A DNA stretch of 8,540 nt from Oscillospiraceae bacterium (GCA_029098085.1 JAQXNQ010000336.1:1-8540), one strand, 5' to 3'. Numbered from the stretch's first letter, positions 1 through 6,043 are shown. Notes: a model not told the origin generated them from the sequence alone. Made by a program: numbers and translations.

Positions 1-1
1 T

Positions 2-871
2 GTGATCGGCGTCTATGAACCCAACCCGGAGTGGCGGGAGGCTTTCTGCAGCAAATACGGCGTGCATCCCTTTGCTACCTTTGAGGAGCTGCTGGCAAGC
101 GGCGCCGACGCAGCCATTGTGTGCACGGCGACCGATCAGCACGCGGACGTGATTGTGCGCCTGGCCGAGGCCGGGATGGATATCTTCACCGAAAAGGTAC
201 TGGCCCTGACCAGCGCAGACTGCGAGCGGATTGAGGCGGCGATTGCGGCAAATCATGTGAAGTTCGTCATTTCCGTCCCCCATAAGTACAGCGCCGGCGT
301 GCAGACGGTGAAAAAGATCGTGGACAGCGGGGAACTGGGGAAGATCAACTATTTCCGTTTCCGCAATGTCCACAATGGCAGTACGGGCGACTGGCTTCCG
401 ACCCATTTCTACAGCGAAAAGGAATGCGGCGGCGGCGCCATGATCGATCTGGGCGCCCATGGCATGTATCTGGCCGAGTGGATCTGCGGCATGCCGTCCT
501 CGGCGAAATCGGTGTTTACAAGAGCCTGTGACAGGGAAGACACAAAGGCGCGGAATGCCGACGGTGTAGAGGACAACGCTGTGACCGTGATGCAGTATGA
601 AAGCGGCTGTATCGCCATCAATGAAACAGGTTTTGTCAGCGTCGGCTTTCCCATGACCCTGGAGGTTGGCGGTGAGCTGGGCCGGGTGACCCTTTGCGGC
701 AGCCGCGTGGAAAAGCAGCTGAAGGGCATGGCTGCGGCGGAAGAGGCTGCTCTGGAACCGGCACTTCCGTCTCCGCTGGAGCAGTTCTGCACCGGCCGGA
801 TTCTGCCCGGCTGCGGAATCCGTGAAGCGAAGAACCTGACCCGTCTGATGGAAATGGCCTATGGGCGCTGA
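2..871 (+). CDS. Gfo/Idh/MocA-family NAD(P)-dependent oxidoreductase, 5' end outside window
   Basis: This is the C-terminal 289 residues of a sugar- or cyclitol-type dehydrogenase; the frame is open to the window edge. The GTG at base 2 is probably an internal valine: the reading begins in the second beta strand of a Rossmann fold (VIGVYEPNP), so the GxGxxG dinucleotide loop and roughly 30-40 residues should lie upstream. Visible family marks are AAIVCTATDQHAD (about residues 37-49), the strand ending in TEKVLA (62-67) where most relatives have EKP, and the GGGAMIDLGAH segment (143-153) carrying the conserved Asp149 and His153 of the substrate domain. Lys65 of the EKP-like motif is kept but its proline is valine. 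Family members oxidise a sugar hydroxyl with NAD(P)+; the substrate cannot be read here. The gene ends about 60 bases before a bidirectional terminator, so it is probably the last gene of its unit. Family call is firm, substrate unknown. Confidence 0.9.
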   Translation: MIGVYEPNPEWREAFCSKYGVHPFATFEELLASGADAAIVCTATDQHADVIVRLAEAGMDIFTEKVLALTSADCERIEAAIAANHVKFVISVPHKYSAGVQTVKKIVDSGELGKINYFRFRNVHNGSTGDWLPTHFYSEKECGGGAMIDLGAHGMYLAEWICGMPSSAKSVFTRACDREDTKARNADGVEDNAVTVMQYESGCIAINETGFVSVGFPMTLEVGGELGRVTLCGSRVEKQLKGMAAAEEAALEPALPSPLEQFCTGRILPGCGIREAKNLTRLMEMAYGR

Positions 872-933
872 GCGTTCGGCAGCGTAACCTCCGAAAGCGT
901 TTCATTCGGATCAGACATATCCCATACGGAAAA

Positions 934-988
934 GCTCCGCTTTCCGGCGTGCGTGGATGCACGGCCGGAAGGCGGAGCCTTTTCTTTT
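934..988. terminator. bidirectional Rho-independent terminator
   Basis: A 15-bp stem pairs 934-948 (GCTCCGCTTTCCGGC) with 964-978 (GCCGGAAGGCGGAGC), with one G-T wobble. An inner GTGC/GCAC pairing closes the loop. It is followed on the plus strand by CTTTTCTTTT and on the minus strand by CTTTTCC. It can therefore end both the oxidoreductase transcript and the leftward phosphoesterase transcript. The remainder of 872-1032 contains nothing else I can assign. Confidence 0.85.
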
Positions 989-1032
989 CATCTGCATGCT
1001 GCCTGACAGAATTCCGTGGGAACGGAGACGCC

Positions 1033-1599
1033 TTAATCAAGCAGCGCTGCCAAGTCGCCGGCGGAGACCGACTTCCAGACCTGACCGTCCAGCTTCTTCC
1101 ACAGCAGGGCGCCGTCCTCCCAGATCAGATAGCCCCGGGGGCTCTGCTCCTTGGGAATCGAGACGGAGCCGGGGTTCAGATAGAGAAAATCCCCCATCCG
1201 CTCGCAGGCGGGCACATGGGTATGGCCGCAGAGCAGGATGTCGCCCTTTTTCAGGGGAGGCGGCGTCTGGGGGCCGGCGTTGTGGCCGTGGGAGGCAAAG
1301 ATAGTGCGGCCGTCCAGATACAGCAGGCAGGAGTCCGAAAGAATGGGGAAATCCAGCACCATCTGGTCGACCTCGGTATCGCAGTTGCCCCGCACGCAGA
1401 GCAGCTCCTCCCGCATGGGGTTCAGCTGGGCGATGACCTCCTTGGGGGCGTAGCCCTCGGGCAGGTCGTTCCGGGGGCCGTGGTAGAGAATGTCGCCCAG
1501 CAGCAGCAGCTTCTCAGCGCCTTCCCGCCGGTAGGCCTCCAGCAGCTGTCCGCAGAACAGGCTGGAGCCGTGAATGTCCGATGCGATCATGAGTTTCAT
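1033..1599 (-). CDS. yfcE: YfcE-type metallophosphodiesterase
   Basis: A 188-residue calcineurin-like phosphoesterase very close in sequence and length to E. coli YfcE (184 residues), a metal-dependent phosphodiesterase known from in vitro activity on model diesters; its physiological substrate is not settled. All five metal-site blocks are present: SDIH (Asp8, His10), GD (Asp36), GNCD (Asn72), SHGH (His104) and GHTH (His126, His128). The YfcE-specific stretches NDLPEGYAPKEV and NPGSVSIPK are also there, which supports this subfamily over the shorter MJ0936 type. The start is fixed by AGGAGG seven bases before the ATG. It lies 24 bases downstream of a second phosphoesterase on the same strand, so the two are probably co-transcribed and end at the terminator at 934-978. 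Predicted cytoplasmic. Confidence 0.93.
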   Translation of the reverse strand: MKLMIASDIHGSSLFCGQLLEAYRREGAEKLLLLGDILYHGPRNDLPEGYAPKEVIAQLNPMREELLCVRGNCDTEVDQMVLDFPILSDSCLLYLDGRTIFASHGHNAGPQTPPPLKKGDILLCGHTHVPACERMGDFLYLNPGSVSIPKEQSPRGYLIWEDGALLWKKLDGQVWKSVSAGDLAALLD

Positions 1600-1623
1600 G
1601 CAAAATCCTCCTGTGTCTATGAT

Positions 1624-2103
1624 TTACAGTTCCACCAGAAAGGGGAAAATGCCGCCGTCGGGCAGAAGGTCGATGATGCCGTAGCTGGGCCTTCCCTCCC
1701 TGGGACAGGAGGGACTGCCGGGGTTCATCACATACAATCCGTCCAGATAGCGGTTGTCAGCAATATGGGTATGGCCATATAATGCAATGGCGCAGCCGTT
1801 TTCACGGGCCAGGCTTTCCAGTCTGGCCGTGCCGCTTTTGACGCTCAGCAGGTGGCCGTGGGTCATGAGAATCTTCCTCCCGTCCGCTTTCACGATCCGC
1901 ATGGAGGGCGCCAAGGTGCTGCCATCGCAGTTGCCCCGTACGCTGTGCAGCGGCAGGTCGGGGAAGACCGCCAGCAGATCCTCCAGCTCTTTTTCCCCAT
2001 CTCCCAGATGGAGAAAGAGCCCCGCGTCCTCCTTGTGCTTGAGGACGATGGTGTACAGCTGGTGAAAAGCCCGGTGGGTGTCGGACAGGACGATGATTCT
2101 CAT
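1624..2103 (-). CDS. MJ0936/YsnB-type metallophosphoesterase
   Basis: A 159-residue calcineurin-like phosphoesterase, the usual length of the short MJ0936/YsnB branch. Metal ligands are all visible: SDTH (Asp8, His10), HLGDGE (Asp35), GNCD (Asn58), THGH (His82) and GHTH (His111, His113), and it ends with the usual NPGSPSCPR segment. Family members hydrolyse phosphodiesters in vitro with Mn or Ni; the cellular role is unknown. AAGGAAGG sits six bases before the ATG. It is the first gene of a two-gene minus-strand operon with yfcE, read from a well-formed promoter at 2157-2185. In many Firmicutes this gene follows rdgB, the nucleotide-pool cleaning gene; that partner is absent here. No active-site residue is missing. 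Confidence 0.88.
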   Translation of the reverse strand: MRIIVLSDTHRAFHQLYTIVLKHKEDAGLFLHLGDGEKELEDLLAVFPDLPLHSVRGNCDGSTLAPSMRIVKADGRKILMTHGHLLSVKSGTARLESLARENGCAIALYGHTHIADNRYLDGLYVMNPGSPSCPREGRPSYGIIDLLPDGGIFPFLVEL

Positions 2104-2126
2104 GGCATACCTTCCTTTCGGAGCGT

Positions 2127-2142
2127 GCGGCGCATACGCCGC
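2127..2142 (-). promoter_or_regulatory. GC-only hairpin in the leader of the phosphoesterase operon
   Basis: The sequence GCGGCGCATACGCCGC can fold into a 6-bp all-GC stem with a four-base loop. In the leftward transcript it lies between the predicted start site (about 2150) and the AAGGAAGG ribosome binding site (2117-2110), ending about 9 bases before it. There is no U-run, so it is not a terminator. An RNA-stabilising 5' hairpin or a translation control element would both fit. The structure is seen; the role is inferred. Confidence 0.4.
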
Positions 2143-2156
2143 TTGTCTTCAGCATA

Positions 2157-2185
2157 AGTATAATTCATCCGGGGCCGGCAGTCAA
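2157..2185 (-). promoter_or_regulatory. sigma-A promoter for the phosphoesterase operon
   Basis: Read on the minus strand: -35 TTGACT (2185-2180), 17-base spacer, -10 TATACT (2162-2157), each 5 of 6 to consensus. The predicted start near 2150 gives a leader of about 47 bases before the ATG at 2103. A perfect TATAAT on the plus strand (2159-2164) overlaps this -10 but has no recognisable -35 partner. Confidence 0.75.
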
Positions 2186-2248
2186 TGGGGCGGACACATT
2201 TTTCAGCCGGAGCCGCCGGCTCCATCGGTAGGCAGAGGAGGAACCGTG

Positions 2249-2503
2249 ATGCAAGAGAAAAAAACGGGTGGGCTGCCCGATCAAAATCAGCTTCTGCAGC
2301 TGCTGGCCCGCAAGACGGGCCGGGATCCCGCTCAGATGCAGCAGCTTTTCCAGGGGAATACGGCGGGACTGCTGGAGGGAATGAACCCGGAGGCCCGGGC
2401 GACTGCGGAGAAGGTGCTGGCCGATCCCGCCCTGGCTGCGCAGCTGCTGCAGAGTCCGCAGGTCAGGGAGCTGCTGCAGCGGCTGATGGGCGGAGGAAAA
2501 TGA
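2249..2503 (+). CDS. small hypothetical protein, first of a three-gene cluster
   Basis: An 84-residue soluble protein, rich in Gln and Leu and predicted mostly helical, with no signal peptide or membrane segment. The reading frame is open far upstream (to 2078), but AGGAGG at 2236-2241 sits seven bases before the ATG at 2249, so I take that start; a GTG directly before it would have only four bases of spacing. It reads as two helical units: NQLLQLLARKTGRDPAQMQ (about 13-31), and a segment with NPEARATAEKVLADPALA then LLQSPQVRELLQRLM (46-80), ending in GGGK. The pattern 'NPe-A...L.dP.lA..LL.SPqv..Ll.rL' resembles small clostridial proteins of unknown function I recall; this is memory, not a search. 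The next gene follows after 16 bases. No function is proposed. Confidence 0.75.
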   Translation: MQEKKTGGLPDQNQLLQLLARKTGRDPAQMQQLFQGNTAGLLEGMNPEARATAEKVLADPALAAQLLQSPQVRELLQRLMGGGK

Positions 2504-2519
2504 CGGGAGGCGATGAGCG

Positions 2520-2933
2520 ATGGCAGACAGCGACGGGCTGATGGAGCAGCTGACCCATTTTCTGGGCAGCGAGGAGGGCATGAAGCAGCTGCAGAGCGCG
2601 GCTCAGCTGCTGGGGCTGTCTCCGCCCTCCTCCGCCGTTGTGCCGGAGCAGAAAGGCGGCGGCCCGGAGACACTGCTGACCGCCCTTTCCGGCATGGGAG
2701 GGCAGGGCACCGGCGCTTTAGCCGGCAATGGAACCGGAATGGATCCCCAGACGGTCATGAAGCTGACCCGGGTATTGCAGACTGTGCGGCAGGAAACACC
2801 GGCCTCCGCCCTGCTGAAGGCCCTGCGGCCTCTTTTGCGGGAAGAGCGGAGAGGAAAGGTGGATGAGGCCATCCGGATGATGCAGCTGTTTTCCCTCCTG
2901 CCGCTGCTGCGGGAGGCAGGAGGGGGTCTGTAG
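2520..2933 (+). CDS. small hypothetical protein, second of a three-gene cluster
   Basis: A 137-residue predicted cytoplasmic protein with GGGAGG nine bases before its ATG. Three regions are visible: a helical N-terminus (1-33), a flexible Gly/Ser/Pro-rich middle (about 34-75), and a charged helical C-terminus (76-137). The C-terminus reads ASALLKALRPLLREERRGKVDE, then an aliphatic run IRMMQLFSLLPLL ending in GGGL. This 'L+aL+P.L..eRr.KVDeAi...lL.LLPLL' pattern recurs, as far as I remember, in small Firmicutes proteins of unknown function. Its position between two other small genes, with gaps of 16 and 14 bases, points to one operon and possibly one complex. No catalytic motif is visible, so no function is assigned. 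Confidence 0.8.
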   Translation: MADSDGLMEQLTHFLGSEEGMKQLQSAAQLLGLSPPSSAVVPEQKGGGPETLLTALSGMGGQGTGALAGNGTGMDPQTVMKLTRVLQTVRQETPASALLKALRPLLREERRGKVDEAIRMMQLFSLLPLLREAGGGL

Positions 2934-2947
2934 AAAGGAGGCCGCCC

Positions 2948-3262
2948 ATGGCTGGAAATAACGGATATACGGCTGCCGAGCTGATGGCCATGCAGAAGGA
3001 CGCCGCCGATCGGGTGCGGGAGATGCAGCGGCGGGCCCGGGAAAAAATGGGGCAGGGGATGCCTCCTTCTCCGCCTGAAGCCGCTTCTCCTCCCCGCAGG
3101 CAGGGGTCGCGGCCTGCCGCGCCGTCCGCTCCGCAGGGCAATCCGCCGCAGGAATTTCTGGGGGACAGCGACCGGATTCTGATTCTCCTTCTGCTGCTCA
3201 TTCTGTCTCAGGAGCAGACCGATCCCGGTCTGATGATGGCGCTGATCTGGCTGATTCTGTAA
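2948..3262 (+). CDS. small hypothetical protein with hydrophobic C-terminal hairpin, third of cluster
   Basis: A 104-residue protein with AAAGGAGG shortly before its ATG, 14 bases after the preceding gene. It has a charged helical N-terminus (about 8-36), a Pro/Ala/Arg-rich disordered linker (37-69), and two short hydrophobic stretches at the very end: ILILLLLLIL (77-86) and LMMALIWLIL (95-104), split by SQEQTDPG. Each stretch is about 10 residues, short for a full membrane span, so the tail may be a re-entrant or peripheral membrane hairpin or an oligomerisation element. The protein could tether the two soluble cluster partners to a membrane; that is inference. No clear terminator follows: an AT-only repeat at 3281-3300 is too weak to call. 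Not recognised as a named family. Confidence 0.75.
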   Translation: MAGNNGYTAAELMAMQKDAADRVREMQRRAREKMGQGMPPSPPEAASPPRRQGSRPAAPSAPQGNPPQEFLGDSDRILILLLLLILSQEQTDPGLMMALIWLIL

Positions 3263-3302
3263 AAACAGGGCAAAGCGGAGAAAATTTGTGGGAAAATTTT
3301 TC

Positions 3303-3319
3303 TATTCTGCCGGAGAATA
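3303..3319. repeat. small inverted repeat upstream of the fucO promoter
   Basis: TATTCT (3303-3308) and AGAATA (3314-3319) are perfect inverted repeats around GCCGG. They end four bases before the -35 of the fucO-like gene, which is where an operator could sit. The site does not match the Rex or catabolite (cre) consensus I know. Chance occurrence is quite possible. Confidence 0.3.
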
Positions 3320-3323
3320 TTCA

Positions 3324-3352
3324 TGGAAAAGCCAAGAAGAATGTGCTAAAAT
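3324..3352 (+). promoter_or_regulatory. extended -10 promoter of the fucO-like gene
   Basis: -35 TGGAAA (3324-3329), 17-base spacer, -10 TAAAAT (3347-3352), preceded by TGC, which gives an extended -10. The predicted start near 3359 leaves a leader of about 25 bases before the ATG at 3384. Confidence 0.65.
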
Positions 3353-3383
3353 ATAGGTAACCAAATACAGGAGGATGATACCC

Positions 3384-4532
3384 ATGGCTAACAGAATGAT
3401 TCTCAATGAAACTTCCTACTTCGGCGCCGGTTCCATCACCAGCGTTGTGGACGAAATTAAGTCCCGCGGCTTTTCCAAGGTGCTGGTTGTTACCGACCCC
3501 GATCTGATCAAGTTTAAAGTCGCTACCAAGGTAACCGACCTGCTGGACAAGGCCGGTATCTGCTACAAGGTGTACAGCGATGTCAAGGCCAACCCCACCA
3601 TCAAGAACGTACAGGACGGCGTGGCTTTCATGAAGGAGCTGGGCGCTGACGGCATCGTGGCCATCGGCGGCGGCTCTGCCATGGATACCGCCAAGGGCAT
3701 TGCCATCATCACCGCCAACCCCGAGTACGCCGATGTGGTCAGCCTGGAGGGCGTGGCTCCCACCAGGAACAAGTGCGTGCCCATCATCGCTGTGCCCACC
3801 ACCGCCGGTACCGCTGCTGAGGTTACCATCAACTACGTCATCACCGACGTGGAGAAGAAGCGCAAATTCGTCTGCGTGGATCCCCATGATATCCCCGTTG
3901 TGGCCGTCATTGACTCCGACATGATGAGCAGCATGCCCAAGGGCCTCACCGCCTCCACCGGTATGGACGCTCTGACCCATGCCATTGAGGGCTACATCAC
4001 CAAGGGCGCCTGGGAAATGACCGACATGATGCACCTGAAGGCCATCGAAATCATTGCCCGTTCTCTGCGGGGCGCTGTGGCCGGCACTCCTGAAGGCCGC
4101 GAAGGCATGGCTCTGGGTCAGTATGTGGCTGGTATGGGCTTCTCCAACGTGGGTCTGGGCATTGTGCACTCCATGGCTCATGCGCTGGGCGCCGTGTACG
4201 ATACCCCCCATGGTGTTGCCAACGCCATCCTGCTGCCCACCGTCATGGAATACAACGCCGAAGCAACCGGCGAGAAGTACCGTGAGATCGCCCGCGCCAT
4301 GGGCGTTCAGGGCGTGGACAGCATGACCCAGGAAGAGTACCGCAAGGCCGCTGTGGAGGCTGTGAAGCAGCTGTCCGCCGATGTGGGCATCCCTGCCGAC
4401 CTGAAGGCCATTGTCAAGGAAGAGGACATTCCCTTCCTGGCTCAGTCTGCCATGGACGACGCCTGCCGTCCCGGCAACCCCAAGGAACCCACCCTGGAAG
4501 ACATCATCGCTCTGTACAAGTCTCTGCTGTAA
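3384..4532 (+). CDS. fucO: FucO-like lactaldehyde reductase / iron-containing alcohol dehydrogenase
   Basis: A 382-residue group III iron-dependent alcohol dehydrogenase, the same length as E. coli FucO and highly similar from the first residues (MANRMILNET). FucO interconverts L-lactaldehyde and (S)-1,2-propanediol with NADH/NAD+. The nucleotide-binding GGGSAMD lies at 95-101. The metal ligands are Asp195 and His199 in GMDALTHAIEGY, His262 in IVHSMAHALG, and His276 in TPHGVAN. An earlier in-frame ATG at 3375 directly abuts AGGAGG (3369-3374) and cannot be used; the ATG at 3384 is nine bases away. It is a single-gene unit with its own promoter and terminator and no fucose or rhamnose genes nearby. 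Codon choice is strongly biased (Lys almost all AAG, Gly mostly GGC), suggesting high expression. A general fermentative aldehyde reductase role is therefore as likely as strict lactaldehyde reduction. Confidence 0.92.
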   Translation: MANRMILNETSYFGAGSITSVVDEIKSRGFSKVLVVTDPDLIKFKVATKVTDLLDKAGICYKVYSDVKANPTIKNVQDGVAFMKELGADGIVAIGGGSAMDTAKGIAIITANPEYADVVSLEGVAPTRNKCVPIIAVPTTAGTAAEVTINYVITDVEKKRKFVCVDPHDIPVVAVIDSDMMSSMPKGLTASTGMDALTHAIEGYITKGAWEMTDMMHLKAIEIIARSLRGAVAGTPEGREGMALGQYVAGMGFSNVGLGIVHSMAHALGAVYDTPHGVANAILLPTVMEYNAEATGEKYREIARAMGVQGVDSMTQEEYRKAAVEAVKQLSADVGIPADLKAIVKEEDIPFLAQSAMDDACRPGNPKEPTLEDIIALYKSLL

Positions 4533-4556
4533 GAGCGTACATCTCCGTCAAAAGAG

Positions 4557-4592
4557 CAGCGCCGGAAGAATTCCTTCCGGCGCTGTGTTTTT
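4557..4592. terminator. bidirectional Rho-independent terminator between fucO and rarA
   Basis: A perfect 12-bp stem, CAGCGCCGGAAG (4557-4568) with CTTCCGGCGCTG (4574-4585) and a five-base loop, is followed on the plus strand by TGTTTTTG. Read leftwards it is followed by CTCTTTTGA. It can stop both the fucO and the converging rarA transcript. Confidence 0.88.
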
Positions 4593-4619
4593 GTGTTCAA
4601 GGTCATCCTGCCGTCCGGG

Positions 4620-5891
4620 TCAGGACTGCCCTTTGATTTTTTTCCAGTATTCCGCCGCCGCCCGCTCGTTCTTGTTGTCGGCGGGATGGTAGTAGACCTG
4701 TCCCTGCAGGGCGTCGGGCAGATATTGCTGGGGCACCCAGCGGCCGGGATAGTCGTGGGGATACAGGTAGTGCTGGCCCGGATTTTCAACTCCCGCTCCG
4801 TCGTAGTGCTTGTTCTGCAGATTCCGGGGAATGGGGCCGCTGCGTCCGGCCTTCAGGTCGGCCATGGCGGCGTCCACGGCGGCTTCTCCGGTGTTGGATT
4901 TGGGGGAGGTAGCCACCAGAATGACCGCATCGGCCAGCGGAATGCGGGCCTCGGGGAGTCCCACCTGCATGGCGATGTCGCAGGCGGCCTTGACGATGGG
5001 GATGATCTGGGGATAGGCCAGCCCCACATCCTCGCAGGCGCAGACCATCAGCCGGCGGCAGGCGGAGATCAGGTCACCGGCCTCCAGGAGCCGGGCCAGA
5101 TAGTGAATGGCGGCGTCCGGGTCGCTGCCCCGCATGGATTTCTGGAAGGCGGACAGGATGTCGTAATGCTCGTCCCCGTCCCGGTCGTAGCGCATGGCGC
5201 TGCGCTGGGCCAGCTCTTTGGCCCGGGAGAGGGGCACCAGCCGGCTGCCGTCCTCCTGCTTGTCAGAGGAAAGGGCCAGCAGCTCCACCGTGTTCAGCGC
5301 CTTGCGCACATCGCCGCCGCAGGCCAGGGCAATGTGGGACAGCACGCCGTCCTCCAGCCGGATCTCGCTGCCCAGCTCGTCGGACAGCACCGAGAAGCCC
5401 CGCTGAACTGCCCGCTCCACCTCTTCCGGCGGTACCTGTTTGAACTCAAAGACGGTGCAGCGGCTGAGAATGGCGTTGTAGATGTAGAAGTAAGGATTTT
5501 CCGTGGTGGAGGCGATCAGGGTGATTCTGCCGTCCTCGATGTATTCCAGCAGGGACTGCTGCTGCTTCTTGTTCAGGTACTGGATCTCGTCCAGATACAG
5601 CACAACGCCGCCGTAGCCGGAAATGGTGTCCAGATCGTCCATGACGGCCCGGATATCGGCCAGAGAGGCGGTGGTACCGTTGAGCTTGTGGAGCTTTTTG
5701 CCGGCGTTTTCGGCGATGATGCGGGCGACCGTGGTCTTTCCCACGCCGGAAGGACCGTAGAAAATCATATTGGGCACAGCGCCGCTCTGGACGACCCGCA
5801 GCAGGGCGCCGTTTTCACCGAGAATATGCCGCTGTCCCACCACCTGATCCAGCGTTTTGGGGCGGAGACGGTCCGCCAGTGGAGAAGCCAT
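4620..5891 (-). CDS. rarA: replication-associated recombination protein A (AAA+ ATPase)
   Basis: A 423-residue RarA/MgsA-family AAA+ ATPase, a clamp-loader-like protein that acts at stalled replication forks. The N-terminus carries the family opening (LADRLRPKTLDQVVGQRHILG, two parts: 5-14 and 15-25). Walker A is GPSGVGKT (46-53) and Walker B is VVLYLDEIQ with Asp101 and Glu102. Sensor 1 lies in ASTTENP (127-133) and the Ser-Arg of the arginine finger at 143-144. The C-terminal half contains the tetramerisation region, including the RGSDPDAAIHYLARLLEAGD and PEARIPLADA stretches, so the protein is full length. The frame is open 20 codons further upstream, but AAGGAGG lies seven bases before the ATG at 5891 and the promoter's predicted start falls inside that extension, so I use 5891. 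Monocistronic, divergent from the DUF4870-like gene, ending at the shared terminator with fucO. Confidence 0.95.
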   Translation of the reverse strand: MASPLADRLRPKTLDQVVGQRHILGENGALLRVVQSGAVPNMIFYGPSGVGKTTVARIIAENAGKKLHKLNGTTASLADIRAVMDDLDTISGYGGVVLYLDEIQYLNKKQQQSLLEYIEDGRITLIASTTENPYFYIYNAILSRCTVFEFKQVPPEEVERAVQRGFSVLSDELGSEIRLEDGVLSHIALACGGDVRKALNTVELLALSSDKQEDGSRLVPLSRAKELAQRSAMRYDRDGDEHYDILSAFQKSMRGSDPDAAIHYLARLLEAGDLISACRRLMVCACEDVGLAYPQIIPIVKAACDIAMQVGLPEARIPLADAVILVATSPKSNTGEAAVDAAMADLKAGRSGPIPRNLQNKHYDGAGVENPGQHYLYPHDYPGRWVPQQYLPDALQGQVYYHPADNKNERAAAEYWKKIKGQS

Positions 5892-5921
5892 GGCTCTCCC
5901 TCCTTTTCTGATGCTGTCCTT

Positions 5922-5950
5922 ATTGTACACGGTTTCGGCGGGTTTGTCCA
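5922..5950 (-). promoter_or_regulatory. sigma-A promoter of rarA
   Basis: On the minus strand: -35 TGGACA (5950-5945), 17-base spacer, -10 TACAAT (5927-5922), each 5 of 6 or close to consensus. The predicted start near 5916 gives a leader of about 25 bases carrying the AAGGAGG site. AT-rich sequence directly upstream of the -35 could act as an UP element. Confidence 0.7.
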
Positions 5951-5972
5951 CTGGAAACGAATTTTTGTTTGT

Positions 5973-6032
5973 ACTTTTTCGGAAAAGTTCAAAACGCGTT
6001 TGTAAAGTTGTGAACTTTTTTTGAAAAAAAGT
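5973..6032. repeat. cluster of AT-rich inverted repeats in the rarA/DUF4870 control region
   Basis: Several nested symmetric elements built on an AAAGTT(C) half-site lie here: ACTTTT/AAAAGT (5973-5978 and 5983-5988); AAAAGTTCA with TGAACTTTT (5983-5991 and 6011-6019); the compact AAAGTTGTGAACTTT (6004-6018); and ACTTTTTTTGAAAAAAAGT (6014-6032), a perfect 9-bp inverted repeat around one G. An AAACGCGTTT palindrome (5992-6001) lies between. The block sits between the two divergent -35 elements. Operator, UP element or both are possible. Confidence 0.55.
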
Positions 6033-6043
6033 CGACAGTATAC

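Noticed and set aside
891..905. A cre-like catabolite control site, CGAAAGCGTTTCA
   Set aside because: It lacks the leading TG and has the trailing conserved C shifted by one. It lies between a gene end and a terminator, where no promoter is seen.
949..1782. A 277-codon plus-strand open frame across both phosphoesterases
   Set aside because: It crosses two well-supported minus-strand genes and a terminator and shows no recognisable domain.
2151..2164. A sporulation sigma factor promoter at CATAAGTATA
   Set aside because: It does not fit the -10 patterns I know for SigE, SigG or SigK, and no matching -35 was found.
3281..3300. A terminator after the three-gene cluster (AAAATTT and AAATTTT)
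   Set aside because: The 7-bp stem is all A-T with only a few following T residues, too weak to call. The cluster may read into the fucO leader or end elsewhere.
3321..4211. A 296-codon open frame antisense to fucO
   Set aside because: His/Gly/Ala-rich composition typical of the reverse strand of a strongly codon-biased gene; fucO is unmistakable on the other strand.
4593..6005. A 470-codon open frame on the plus strand antisense to rarA
   Set aside because: It is the shadow of rarA, caused by GC-biased third positions. It has no ribosome binding site and a Gly/Val/Gln/His-rich low-information composition, while the opposite strand carries clear AAA+ motifs.
5983..6019. A LexA/SOS box upstream of rarA
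   Set aside because: The Firmicutes box needs GAAC then GTTC with four bases between. Here the order is GTTC then GAAC, far apart.
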